Assembly (NCBI RefSeq): GCF_900639985.1
Contig: NZ_CAAAIM010000010.1
Span: forward strand, 62,001-126,000
Reading direction: 5' to 3'
DNA from: Legionella rowbothamii
GTDB lineage: Bacteria; Pseudomonadota; Gammaproteobacteria; Legionellales; Legionellaceae
Length of the DNA: 64,000 nucleotides
Shown: positions 17,901 through 25,650 of the stretch, in pieces
How positions within the stretch are numbered: the first letter of the stretch is position 1
How the letters are laid out: each line of letters opens with the position of its first letter
Program-made: the position numbers and the translations under genes
Notes under the pieces: model-generated
The model's database searches: none
Told to the model about the DNA's origin: nothing
Seen by the model: only the letters and a program-made list of their open reading frames with translations

Positions 17901-18157
17901 ATATCTTTTGCAAGATTAAGAGCCCGAAACATCTCTTGATGACAAGCAAGGTATGTGTCATTTAATGAATCTTCTTCCAAGCATCTGGTCTTATTGATTT
18001 GGTTATTTACAACCACCTCACGCTCTTTTTCAGTAACTTTAAAACCATACCTCCTTTCCAGTGCCATTAATCCTGCAGCCACGCTGGCTGAATGGGCAAA
18101 GTCATGCGTTCCATCTTTTGCAGTAAGACGTGCTAATTCATTTTTTTCAACGGCCAT
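14936..18157 (-). CDS. large repeat protein, candidate Dot/Icm effector
   Basis: A 1073-residue soluble protein without a signal peptide. Residues 1-620 are helical with no recognised domain. From about 640 to 945 there are nine tandem 33-residue repeats of the type EQITTLVAGMQDQLPALIKT followed by AxDFAWVLxYLNP, predicted alpha-solenoid. The C-terminal 125 residues are non-repetitive and end with a Lys/Glu-rich tail. Large size, eukaryote-like helical repeats and duplication are typical of Legionella translocated effectors; translocation is inference. Flanking partial copies show that it arose in a tandem array. Confidence 0.8.
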   Translation of the reverse strand: MAVEKNELARLTAKDGTHDFAHSASVAAGLMALERRYGFKVTEKEREVVVNNQINKTRCLEEDSLNDTYLACHQEMFRALNLAKDMPEFAHLQPLITRLEAKLPEVFPKTMVTEAYQWEQMDNIVLNPSTREIGSRIFPLHYVFIVIWTALNDDRAFIGNYSPNDDKSALEQAQADRSHRLLTFFKTMDANIQDRTCSQGARNALVLCLNKIHPDVDMIEDLDIALNAEFLRLLSEYFSHYLDNLSEERAQAVQANLLAWIQDDSGALGPLPVTLTLNPTMALTEFLMHHGVPLDKKVESLMNTIIAYQPPSLELSKYPAISKTLHALYFLVNVTNNLESSTQEKPDYLEDLRTLIGWINSEHNHFLSDASQQEQLILTAQLVQCIDFLTKEKTLLAVMGLYSEAESDSKKEQAVAYLQQCIRQFSEKQPQAVEPSRSFVEELLAVEQKALKDSGKAFIENFFALWSQGMNWENKHLRHPLYRFVWSHKHLILLSDDSLRTLMNQSLSNGETYFSPYEINRVVLHALMTPVAQWSDLFTEVFEKTLSLIKPQSSDTAKTATLKASSYTPSLINQLMLLDVLKKGNPLPKSENDLLWMPFGTLAVQNKEQLLSVLYSIPGELFAPFVESLNEHKLPLISMEGDFIWLLKYLSPQQITDLVAAIQGQLPELIQTVEYFTRVLQHLYPEQITTLITGMQAQLPALIKTSEDFARVLQSLNLKQKIACVAGMQGQLPALIKTVEDFAWVLLVLNPEQITTLVAGMQDQLPALIKTAQDFAWVLKYLNREQITVLVAGMQGQLPELIKTVEDFKKVLQDLNPGQKVALVAGMQGQLPELIKTAKDFAWVLLVLNPEQITTLVASMQGKLPALIQTAKDFGWVFEYLNPGQKVDILQSMQGQLSVLIQTAEDFGWVLQYLNPEQITTLATAMQDQLPAFIQTAKDFLQIFCYTYMRLSAVPEPITPQITVPILSSLAKEKPDVFFEILKTDNRFILNELTNIISSDSLEGIIVHLSEDSMNQLRDLTATHIATPHYSSHYSYSNAFFKGESNKVWAALNERFKEEKPKVDLVTKTLPTP
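15325..16230 (-). repeat. 99-bp tandem coding repeats (about nine units)
   Basis: Nine consecutive units of about 99 bp encode the 33-residue repeats. Units alternate loosely between a PEQITTL type and a PGQKV/LKQK type. Conserved core words on the plus strand include CAATTGACCTTGCAT and AAGACCCACGCAAAATCCT. Unit number probably varies by recombination between strains. Confidence 0.88.
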
Positions 18158-18237
18158 TGAGAGTTCCTGTAATGTATATAGGTATTCATAATATCATTAT
18201 GACCTATTTTAACACAATATTATAAAAAAAAGCGCTT

Positions 18238-18362
18238 CTACCACCTCGCTCTGAAGCGTAACCTATAGGGTTGGTAAGGTTTTTGTCACCAAATCCACCT
18301 TCGGTTTTTCTTCCTGGAATCGCTCATTATAGTGCAGCCCACACTTTATTGCTTTCGCCTTT
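18238..18362 (-). pseudogene. 3' end remnant of another tandem copy of the repeat-protein gene
   Basis: This stretch repeats 14905-15030 (stop codon region, GGTTGGTAAGGTTTTTGTCA, and the codons for the last about 35 residues) with a few substitutions and one insertion that breaks the frame. The spacer to the next ATG is also shared with the left-hand copy. It is the 3' end of an upstream tandem copy whose remainder was deleted. Confidence 0.85.
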
Positions 18363-18431
18363 ATAAAATACCAATGATCATTTAATAACCAGAAGTGATA
18401 CAATAATATTTTTTCCTATGGTATAAAATAT

Positions 18432-19113
18432 ATGCTGCCTACCCACGAGATAATAATCAATAAGATTTTGGCTCTAAGCCCTGAAGAGAGCTCTCTTGAT
18501 TTGAGTGAATCCGCACTCTACCAAATGGAACATGCAGATTTATTGGAGATGTTAAGGCGTATTCCAGAAACAAATTGTTAATTTAAACTTAAGCTGGAAC
18601 TACCCTGGCAATAAAAGTCTTGATGAATTAAAAGCAATTTTTAATGCGTTGCCTAAAGGATTGCAGTCGCTTGATTTAAGCGGCCAGTCTTTGCATTTGC
18701 GCCCTTATTCAGAATTAATGGAACTCTTCAATTTAACTTTACCGACTGTCCAGATAGTAACCGAACATCAGCCGTTAAAAGATTTTATTCTCTGCTGGAG
18801 GTTGGTCCAATGGCTCAAGCAAGATTTTGCGCAAGACACTATTCTACCCATAGCACAACACACCCATGTTTTTTTAAATAGTTTAAAAGAAGAAGAAAAA
18901 AATACAATACGCCAGTTTTTAGAAGATCATATTAACGCTTTAGGTGCAGAAAAGCCCTGGGGTTATTTAAGCCGCATTTATCTGGACAGCCCTGAGTGCA
19001 ATTGCCTGTCTCCAGACGTCCTCGATGATATAACTCTGTCTCATCAATTCATTGGCCTGGTGTGTACGTCGGACCTGTTTTGTGACAACTTTGTTCCCAC
19101 TTTAATTTTATAG
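18432..19113 (+). pseudogene. frameshifted leucine-rich-repeat protein (LegL-like)
   Basis: ATG at 18432 begins MLPTHEIIINKILALSPEES and reads LRR-like sequence to a stop at 18579. The next frame continues directly (IVNLNLSWNYPGNKSLDELK, then LPKGLQSLDLSGQSLHL), so a single-base indel near 18575 broke it. The repeats have the same LPxGLxSLDLS design as the intact gene at 57898. The 3' end runs into a sequence resembling a transposon terminus (GGTGTGTACGT at about 19059), so it is probably also truncated. Confidence 0.78.
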
Positions 19114-19154
19114 TTGTCATTCATGATGATTTCAATTAAGATTCCATCCTATTA

Positions 19155-19172
19155 ATGGCTGATAGCAGCCAT
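19155..19172. other. short perfect hairpin
   Basis: ATGGCTG-ATAG-CAGCCAT, a 7-bp perfect stem with a 4-base loop, located downstream of both the LRR pseudogene and the small gene at 19205. No T-run follows on either strand, so it is not a canonical intrinsic terminator. Confidence 0.4.
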
Positions 19173-19204
19173 ATTTGATGTATAAAGTTCCGCCTCTGTT
19201 AATA

Positions 19205-19405
19205 TTAATTATATTTATTTGAGATTGTTTCTTGCACTTCATCTTTAGTAAGACCTGTATACAACAATGCGCCAATCAATATCTTTTGTTTCTCTTCACT
19301 ACGCATTGAGGGATCGCTAGACAATAACGAATGAATATTTTTTAAAAATTGGACACGTTTTTCTTTTTCTTCATTATTTATTGGTTTTTGAGTAAACAAC
19401 TTCAT
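19205..19405 (-). CDS. small hypothetical protein
   Basis: A 66-residue basic protein with a good ribosome binding site (GGAGA seven bases before ATG) and its own flanking AT-rich intergenic space. The sequence is helical with two short amphipathic segments and a C-terminal LTKDEVQETISNKY. No domain recognised. It lies in a recombinase-rich region, so it may be mobile-element cargo. Confidence 0.6.
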   Translation of the reverse strand: MKLFTQKPINNEEKEKRVQFLKNIHSLLSSDPSMRSEEKQKILIGALLYTGLTKDEVQETISNKYN

Positions 19406-19606
19406 ATATATTCTCCAAAATCGATAATATTGATTATTTTTGATACTTCTTGAAAGACAAGAATTGCAGCATTATAGAATAAGTTTTAATTTTCCAAAAA
19501 TATTTTTGCTACCCACCAGTTTTTTTATTATTTTTAATAGCAAAGATTAAAAGCTTTATAGTTTTCAGTATATTCGTTCCGTTAGGTATTTAACTCCGTT
19601 CTATGC

Positions 19607-20221
19607 TTAAATTGGAAATTTATCTATTTTTTCATTATATATCTCTTGTGCATCTGCTAATGATAATTTTGAATAAATTTCTAAAGATTGCCTTGTCTCA
19701 TGACCAGAATATGGCTGAATTAACGCATCATCAATTCCTTGTTTTTTAAGCCAAGTAAATAAAAAATGTCTTAGTTTATGCGGTGATATAGATTGTTGTA
19801 TTCCTGCCTCCGTGGCATAGTCTGCTAGAATTTTTCTTATTCCACGAGTAGTAAACGGCTTTTTGCGATTCGATTCAAAAAGATAAACTGCCCCATTAGC
19901 CTGTTCAGCATTCACAAACAGGATGAGTATTTCTCTGAAACCATGTGGAAACGGTACGATACGATCCTTACTGCCTTTTCCTTGATTAATTCTGATTTGG
20001 CATCGATCAAAATCAATGTCCTCCATTTTTAGATTAACCAACTCTTGAACTCGAATCCCCGTATAAAGTAGTGTTTTGATTAGAACCATGTGCTTTGTAT
20101 TCCTGGTTTGCCAAACAATACTGTAATACCGCTTCAACTCTTCCTCTGTAGGCACATAAGGCAATCGTTTAGTTTGCGTTGTAATCAGACTTAGAATATA
20201 GCATGTTGCATCACACATCAC
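19607..20221 (-). CDS. tyrosine recombinase lacking the N-terminal domain
   Basis: A 204-residue protein. Catalytic residues are complete: Arg in [15 protein letters not shown], Lys in [28 protein letters not shown] and Tyr in LEIYSKLS. Homology with the copy at 13798 starts only at [11 protein letters not shown] (about residue 18), so the core-binding domain (about 40-45 residues) is missing, replaced by unrelated codons next to trxC. It is probably a truncated, inactive or altered recombinase. Confidence 0.85.
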   Translation of the reverse strand: MMCDATCYILSLITTQTKRLPYVPTEEELKRYYSIVWQTRNTKHMVLIKTLLYTGIRVQELVNLKMEDIDFDRCQIRINQGKGSKDRIVPFPHGFREILILFVNAEQANGAVYLFESNRKKPFTTRGIRKILADYATEAGIQQSISPHKLRHFLFTWLKKQGIDDALIQPYSGHETRQSLEIYSKLSLADAQEIYNEKIDKFPI

Positions 20222-20240
20222 TTCTGCCCCGATACATAAA

Positions 20241-20675
20241 TCAAAGATATTGATTAACCCAGCGAACCATGTCTTGAGAACTCATTACCCCAGAGTGCCG
20301 CGCATTTTCTTTTCCTTGGGAAAAAAGTATTAAAGTAGGAATACTTTGAATGTTATAGCGAGAAGCTAATACTTGTTCAAGTTCCGTATTGATTTTAACT
20401 AATCTAACTTTGGGCTCAAGCTGCTTAGCAGACGCTTCAAAATAAGGTGCCATCATTTTACACGGACCACACCATTCTGCCCAAAAATCAACAAGTAAGG
20501 GAATATCATTCTTTTTGAGATGAAGATCGAATTGCCGAGCGTTTAATGCAGCAGGCTTTCCATCAAAAAGTGCGGTTTGACATTTACCGCATTTGGGGCG
20601 CTCAATCAAGCGCGTAGAAAGCAAACGATTTGTGATATGGCAGTGTGGACAAACAATATGGATCGAATCATTCAT
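20241..20675 (-). CDS. trxC: thioredoxin 2 (TrxC), first copy
   Basis: A 144-residue protein with the N-terminal zinc-binding pairs CPHCH and CGKC (about residues 9-31) and a thioredoxin fold with active site WCGPCK near 70. It reduces disulfides in the cytoplasm, especially under oxidative stress. I chose the start at MNDSIHIV because it aligns with the second copy and follows AAGAGAAA; a longer in-frame start would overlap the exonuclease gene. About 85 percent of residues match the copy at 62988-63422. It lies between a recombinase and an exonuclease, so it is probably acquired cargo. Confidence 0.93.
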   Translation of the reverse strand: MNDSIHIVCPHCHITNRLLSTRLIERPKCGKCQTALFDGKPAALNARQFDLHLKKNDIPLLVDFWAEWCGPCKMMAPYFEASAKQLEPKVRLVKINTELEQVLASRYNIQSIPTLILFSQGKENARHSGVMSSQDMVRWVNQYL

Positions 20676-20679
20676 AATA

Positions 20680-21594
20680 CTATTTCTCTTGATTAGATTT
20701 TTCAATTTTATGTGCTCTTAACGAATAACGTGTAAAAGCATTAATCTCCGAATAAGGTAATGAGTTGGATGCACCAGATTTTAAATATATGTGCTCATCT
20801 AACCATTCCCTCTCTAAACTTAACTCATCAATATTTAAAGTAATATGCCAGCATTTAGGTAACGATTTAGTACCATCAGACCAACGATACTTACGAGCAC
20901 TCAACATATCTTTCTTATCAAAGGGAGCGTTTACAGCACATATTATTGCTTCTTTTCGACGAACATTTGATTTTAGTTCATCAAATGCCCCTTTCTCCTG
21001 AATCAACAAATTAAGTGTTGCCCAACAATCAACAATGGCTCGATGCCCCTCGTAAAAATAACCTAATTTAAAATTAAGATATTCTAATTTGCTACTCTCA
21101 TATCCCCTGCCCTTCCAGTCAATATCTGCAATAGTGCAGGCAAAAGGTTTTTTCTCTACAACCTTCTTGATGACATCTGGTGTTTGTAACTCCAAAAAAT
21201 TTCGATCAAACTGGCTATTATGGCAAATGATAACATGGGACTGACTCAGTATTGAGTAAACAAGATTCCAATCAATAGCCTTACCTTTGACATCTTCATC
21301 AGTAATTTTAGTTACCTTAGTGATTTCCGCTGGAATAGGTTTACCTGGATCTTGAAGTTCATTGTAACTATCAAATATATTGATAATTCCATCCCCATTG
21401 GTAAATGAAAATGACAATATTCCGATTTCTATAATTTCATCAGATTTCGGATCCATACCCATCGTTTCTAAATCGATAATCGTTCCTATAAAAATTTTAG
21501 GATCTTGATAATTGACTGAGGGGATTTGAACAGGTACACGTCTTAAAAGCTTGTAATCTGGATTATTTATTATTTCTTGTACGGAATCATTCAT
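20680..21594 (-). CDS. DnaQ-like 3'-5' exonuclease (DEDDh)
   Basis: The 304-residue protein has all DEDDh exonuclease motifs: IIDLETMG (Exo I), CHNSQFDRNF (Exo II) and EGHRAIVDCWATLNLL (Exo III with His and Asp). The fold covers about residues 35-210. The C-terminal 90 residues (KRxEAIICAVNAPFDKKDMLSARKYRWSDG) look like the small accessory domain with KYRWxxG found in DnaQ-related phage and plasmid proteins. Stop and trxC start are four bases apart, so they are co-transcribed. A role in DNA or RNA trimming is likely; the substrate is unknown. Confidence 0.88.
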   Translation of the reverse strand: MNDSVQEIINNPDYKLLRRVPVQIPSVNYQDPKIFIGTIIDLETMGMDPKSDEIIEIGILSFSFTNGDGIINIFDSYNELQDPGKPIPAEITKVTKITDEDVKGKAIDWNLVYSILSQSHVIICHNSQFDRNFLELQTPDVIKKVVEKKPFACTIADIDWKGRGYESSKLEYLNFKLGYFYEGHRAIVDCWATLNLLIQEKGAFDELKSNVRRKEAIICAVNAPFDKKDMLSARKYRWSDGTKSLPKCWHITLNIDELSLEREWLDEHIYLKSGASNSLPYSEINAFTRYSLRAHKIEKSNQEK

Positions 21595-21665
21595 TATAAA
21601 AGCCCATTTATACCGCGTCTTTCTAATTAGGGTTTGTTATACTTTTGCCCTTCTGTTAGAAGTCT

Positions 21666-22169
21666 CTATGTATGTAAGTAATGTAATTTCAAATCTGCCG
21701 CAATGGCCTCAAAATCCAGCAAATCAAATACAGGGGTTATTAAACTGTATACTGATTTTATATATTCTGGATCGAATAATTCAGGATATACATAAACACA
21801 CCAAGCAATTACTGTTTGACTGTAAATACATGTTTTATCGATATTTAAAATAATAATCCATGCACAATCTAATAAGATCAGTATATTTGTTTCTGTGTTA
21901 AATGTAAGTGTAGCTTTAGGATCTTTGTCTGCATGTTTAATAAAATTTTTTGAAGTATTAAATATGCGCCTAAATTCCTTTTTCCCATCAGGCGTTAATG
22001 CTGACGAGTCAATCATGTGGGAATCGCCGCTCATTGCACATAAGACTTCATGTGCAGCATGAGCAAGATGATGAATTGAAATGGCACTCCTTTTTTCAAA
22101 AAATAATAGAGTAGCTTCATTAAACAAGTTACGTGCTACATTTATTTTATTAATTTCAATTAATTTCAT
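21666..22169 (-). CDS. HEPN-like hypothetical protein
   Basis: About 167 residues from the ATG at 22169 (a TTG five codons upstream is also possible). The N-terminal helical part (RNLFNEATLLFFEKRSAISIHHLAHAAHEVL) followed by FIKHADKDP resembles HEPN-fold proteins, which are often RNases in defence or toxin systems. A clear R-x4-6-H motif is not evident. It sits between an exonuclease and a PIN/HTH pair. Function not recognised with certainty. Confidence 0.5.
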   Translation of the reverse strand: MKLIEINKINVARNLFNEATLLFFEKRSAISIHHLAHAAHEVLCAMSGDSHMIDSSALTPDGKKEFRRIFNTSKNFIKHADKDPKATLTFNTETNILILLDCAWIIILNIDKTCIYSQTVIAWCVYVYPELFDPEYIKSVYSLITPVFDLLDFEAIAADLKLHYLHT

Positions 22170-22274
22170 ACACTTTATAATCAAATCATTGTTTTAAGGG
22201 ATCTAATTTTAAAATTAATCAGAATTAATGATAATTATGGTGCGGTGCCCCACTCCTGTTTCGTATTACTCCTA

Positions 22275-22844
22275 TTATAAAAGAGAGCTATGATTATCTA
22301 AAAATGACACCGTTTTTGACAATCCTTGATTAGATAAAATCTCTAAATACTCAGTTATATTTTTGGGTGGATTTTTGAGGCGCATCCGAATTTCTTTTAT
22401 AGCCGAACAAAATTCAGTACAATCCAAGTCAGTAAGGTGCATTAAAAAATCGTCTGGATGCTGAGACTCAATAGAATATTTTTCTAATTCTTTATTAGGA
22501 AAATCCTTTGTATTAAAGGTAACAATAACATCACAACCAGAAACAATTGCAGCAGCTAAAACATGTCTATCATTTAAATCAGGAAGTTTTAATCCCACCT
22601 CAATATCTTCATAATGTTCTACAAGGCAGTCTAAAACTGCACTATTCATTATATTCTTGGTTTTGTCTAACAATTCTCTTGAGAGGTCTGGTCTATTTTT
22701 CAAAACATTTCTTATCCATTCCTCATGAATTCGATTGGTCCATTTCGCTCTGTATAGCCCTGTTGACGCCAATTGCATTAAAACATCACGGAGCGGCGCA
22801 GGATATAGGACATTTGCATCATATAAAACTGTAAAATGTCCCAT
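22275..22844 (-). CDS. PIN-domain toxin (VapC-like ribonuclease)
   Basis: A 189-residue PIN-fold protein. The first acidic residue is in VLYDANVLYP, a conserved Glu is in HEEWIRN, and Asp residues are in LKLPDLNDRHVLAAAIVSGCDVIVTFNTKDFP, which together form the metal site for RNA cleavage. It starts 4 bp after the stop of the HTH gene (TAATGAATG), so the two are coupled. The C-terminal third is a helical extension. This is an HTH/PIN type II toxin-antitoxin arrangement with the antitoxin first. Confidence 0.88.
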   Translation of the reverse strand: MGHFTVLYDANVLYPAPLRDVLMQLASTGLYRAKWTNRIHEEWIRNVLKNRPDLSRELLDKTKNIMNSAVLDCLVEHYEDIEVGLKLPDLNDRHVLAAAIVSGCDVIVTFNTKDFPNKELEKYSIESQHPDDFLMHLTDLDCTEFCSAIKEIRMRLKNPPKNITEYLEILSNQGLSKTVSFLDNHSSLL

Positions 22845-22847
22845 TCA

Positions 22848-23291
22848 TTAATATCCCATATTTAATTCTTGTGCTTGATCCAACAACTCCTGAAGAGCTT
22901 TTTCACGTTCATTTAATGATTTACTCATAAATAGCTTAACATCACTTGCAAGAACTCGGCGACGTGTACCGACCTTCTCAAAAGGGATTTTTCCTTCTTC
23001 TAATAATTTTACAAAATAAGGTCTAGAAACATTTAACATATCAGCACCTTCCTGTGTAGTTAAATGAGCATGTGATGGTATTAGAGTTAATGAGTTTCCT
23101 TCAGCCATTTCACTCAATATTGAAAATAATAGTTTAACTGCCGATGCAGGTAACTCTACCGTTAAACCATCTAAATTCAAGGCTGAATTTTTGGGAATCC
23201 TATGCACACTTTTTATTCTTTGAAAGGATTGCTTTGCTATTCCCCTCTCTTGACTGTTTGGACTCTTAATTTTCATTGCGAAATTGTTCAT
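22848..23291 (-). CDS. excisionase-type HTH antitoxin
   Basis: A 147-residue protein with a MerR/excisionase-type winged helix at about 80-125 (LTTQEGADMLNVSRPYFVKL, then GKIPFEKVGTRRRVLASDV). It binds DNA and by context neutralises the downstream PIN toxin. The N-terminal 60 residues are less conserved, and the true start may be a few codons later. Three 9-bp direct repeats upstream (23345-23371) are a likely binding site. Confidence 0.85.
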   Translation of the reverse strand: MNNFAMKIKSPNSQERGIAKQSFQRIKSVHRIPKNSALNLDGLTVELPASAVKLLFSILSEMAEGNSLTLIPSHAHLTTQEGADMLNVSRPYFVKLLEEGKIPFEKVGTRRRVLASDVKLFMSKSLNEREKALQELLDQAQELNMGY

Positions 23292-23344
23292 ATTTTACGC
23301 CTTTTGATCTAGTTAGTATAAGTATAGCACTATATTCGAATTTA

Positions 23345-23371
23345 ACGAAACAAACGAAATATACGAAACCA
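23345..23371. promoter_or_regulatory. three 9-bp direct repeats, operator candidate
   Basis: ACGAAA occurs three times with exact 9-bp spacing (23345, 23354, 23363), 54 bp upstream of the HTH antitoxin start. Spacing near one helical turn and position in the promoter region suggest a cooperative binding site for the antitoxin. AT-rich -10-like sequences lie between it and the gene. Confidence 0.5.
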
Positions 23372-23452
23372 TAGACAAACTAAAGAAGAGCAAAGGATTG
23401 TAACCACGTATAATGTTTGAAGAGCATTATTTAAAAACAAATTTATGACCTA

Positions 23453-24361
23453 TCACCTTTCTATATAGACGGGGATAGATTTCGGTAGTAATGATGGCTT
23501 TGTTGTATTTACATAATCGGACTGTAATTCATCTACTATTGCTACCAACTTATTATTGCCCATTTTGGAAAAGAGAACTTTGCAACTATCCAAAAAATTA
23601 AATGTATTAATTCGGATGTTAAGTAGTTCTTGTTTTACCCGTATTTGATTATGGTAAAGCTGGGTTGTAGGGCATGAATAGTCAATTTCTTGGGTGCCTA
23701 TCATTGCTCTTTCAACAAGCTTCTTATACTTCTGGGCTATTTGACAACGATAAAAATCATTTAAAATCATTTCTAAAGCTTTGGTACTCGGGCTCTCCTT
23801 TTCTCCAGATAATACACCTTTAAGTAATCTCTCAAAATTATAACTAAATGAATTAAATTCTGAGGCCATTGAATATTTCAAACAATCTTTAATCATATGT
23901 TCAATATTTGGAGCAAATTTTCTAATAGTTTCTCGAGCAAAGATTACCCTTTTAGTTAGGTCGAACATTTTAAAATATTTTATATCTAAATTTTCCGCTA
24001 CATACTTATAAGGTGCCTCTTCCGGTATTGCTGAGTTCGGATATGGGATTATATTAGCTACGCCCTCCTCTTCTGTGTAATAAGGAGTTAAATTAAATGA
24101 AATATATGCAGCACTACGAGAAGGTGCAATTGATAAGTAATTGATAAATTCTTTGACTGAATTACAGCAATGATGATTAATTGCTATATCTATAAATAAG
24201 CTATAAATTCTTTTACATTCCCATCCATCTATCCCATTAAAATGAATGAATTTCTTTTTTAGGTAATACTCCATAAGTCGTAACGAATATTGTGTTTTGT
24301 GGTAATTATCATATTTAAAAAGTAGATAAAATACCTCATGTATATTTTGATATATAGACAA
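23453..24361 (-). CDS. hypothetical partner of the EndoU-like protein
   Basis: A 302-residue cytoplasmic protein of helical character without a signal peptide or recognised motif. The gene starts 14 bp after the stop of the EndoU-like gene, so the two are co-transcribed. There is no clear ribosome binding site, consistent with coupling. By position it could be an immunity protein, a chaperone or an independent effector. Codon usage is as AT-rich as its neighbour. Confidence 0.6.
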   Translation of the reverse strand: MSIYQNIHEVFYLLFKYDNYHKTQYSLRLMEYYLKKKFIHFNGIDGWECKRIYSLFIDIAINHHCCNSVKEFINYLSIAPSRSAAYISFNLTPYYTEEEGVANIIPYPNSAIPEEAPYKYVAENLDIKYFKMFDLTKRVIFARETIRKFAPNIEHMIKDCLKYSMASEFNSFSYNFERLLKGVLSGEKESPSTKALEMILNDFYRCQIAQKYKKLVERAMIGTQEIDYSCPTTQLYHNQIRVKQELLNIRINTFNFLDSCKVLFSKMGNNKLVAIVDELQSDYVNTTKPSLLPKSIPVYIER

Positions 24362-24375
24362 TATATTTTTAAACT

Positions 24376-25341
24376 TTAAACTTTTTTTATATTATCAAAA
24401 TGTTCTGCGTATCCATAATTCATCAGATCACCAGGATCTTTACTGACACTAAAATCATATAAATAATAAATTAAATCAGTTAATTTTGCCTCTGTTATAT
24501 TTATGGCTTCTGATTCGAGAGCTTTCTTTCTTTTATCCAGATACCTGCTTAAAGGTAAATTTTTCTTTAATAATGGTCTATCAATAATAAAGCTAGGAGT
24601 ATTTTTATTAAACTCTTGATAATTAGGTCGTCGAGGAAACCTAGTGTAAACCTTTTGAATTAAATCATGTTCATCAAAGAACTCTGAAGCCAAAGATACA
24701 ATAAAGCCCATAGAATCTATAGAGGAAAAAGGGCTCCCAAAATTATTGCTATTGGGTTGTCCCCAAGCAGGATAAGCAGATCCTATAATATTACCGTGGT
24801 GACTTATACATATCTTAATAATAGAGGTATCATCGCCCGTTAGAGCATATCCCGTTATTAAGTTTTTACTTGATTCTTCATTGTCAATTTTTTCTAATGC
24901 CTCATTTATTAAAGCCACAATATCTGAGGAGGAAAATTTTGGGGGAAACAAGGTCTTCCAAAGATATCCAGATTTATAATACACCTCTAATTTCTCAGTT
25001 ATTTTTGCAGCTTTTGACTTAAATACACTCACCGGCAGTTTGAGTAAAATAACTCCATTTTGTAATTCTTTAGCAAAATACCAATCATTATGTAAATTTG
25101 GATCGTAAAACCGACCATGAACAATTTTGTTAAGCTTTTTTTTAAATAGCAGCCAACCTTTTACTGTATGAAGCCCTCCTGCAAGGCGAACAATTTCCTC
25201 TTTAGAACACTTATTTTTAATATTCTGAGAAGTAAAATCCCCTAAAATAATATGCTGAAGAGCTTGTTTAGTAAGCACATAATTTTTTTTGGGGCCTAAA
25301 ATATAATCTCCGTTATTATTTGGTCTAATTTGACTCTTCAT
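24376..25341 (-). CDS. candidate EndoU-type nuclease
   Basis: The 321-residue protein has a pattern like bacterial EndoU RNases (the toxin domain of several polymorphic toxins): ALQHIILGD with His30, RLAGGLHTVKG with His58, WKTLFPPKFSSSDIVALINEA with Lys129 before the FP motif, and a glycine-turn HGNIIGSAYPAW near 185, in that order. The three residues match the expected His/His/Lys catalytic set. The remaining C-terminal 130 residues are unassigned. RBS TTAGGGG precedes the ATG. No secretion signal or toxin carrier is attached, so it may be a Dot/Icm substrate or an orphan toxin. The call is from motif order only. Confidence 0.55.
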   Translation of the reverse strand: MKSQIRPNNNGDYILGPKKNYVLTKQALQHIILGDFTSQNIKNKCSKEEIVRLAGGLHTVKGWLLFKKKLNKIVHGRFYDPNLHNDWYFAKELQNGVILLKLPVSVFKSKAAKITEKLEVYYKSGYLWKTLFPPKFSSSDIVALINEALEKIDNEESSKNLITGYALTGDDTSIIKICISHHGNIIGSAYPAWGQPNSNNFGSPFSSIDSMGFIVSLASEFFDEHDLIQKVYTRFPRRPNYQEFNKNTPSFIIDRPLLKKNLPLSRYLDKRKKALESEAINITEAKLTDLIYYLYDFSVSKDPGDLMNYGYAEHFDNIKKV

Positions 25342-25650
25342 ATTAAACCCCTAACTAGCACCTCATCATATTCGATATAATTAACTCCCCTAATATTAAT
25401 TAATATTTTAGCTCCTAATTACTATAATAATTAGGAAAAGAATATTTTTATTGTAAAAATCTGTATTTAGAAATTTTAATAGAATTAAAGAATGAGGCAT
25501 TTCTAGTAAGCTATATCATATAGAAGACTGGAGATATGGATTCTTTGGTATGTAAGAAATTTCCCAGAACACAGTTTGAGCGACAATCAGAAACCTCTAT
25601 AAAAACAAATCTGTCATTTAGGAGACTTTTGTAAATAATATTACAAAGCT
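25342..25650. other. AT-rich intergenic region
   Basis: No gene seen in 309 bp. It is AT-rich and contains the leader of the EndoU-like gene on the right-hand side of that gene and the 3' flank of the Sel1 gene. No clear repeat or terminator hairpin. Confidence 0.5.
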
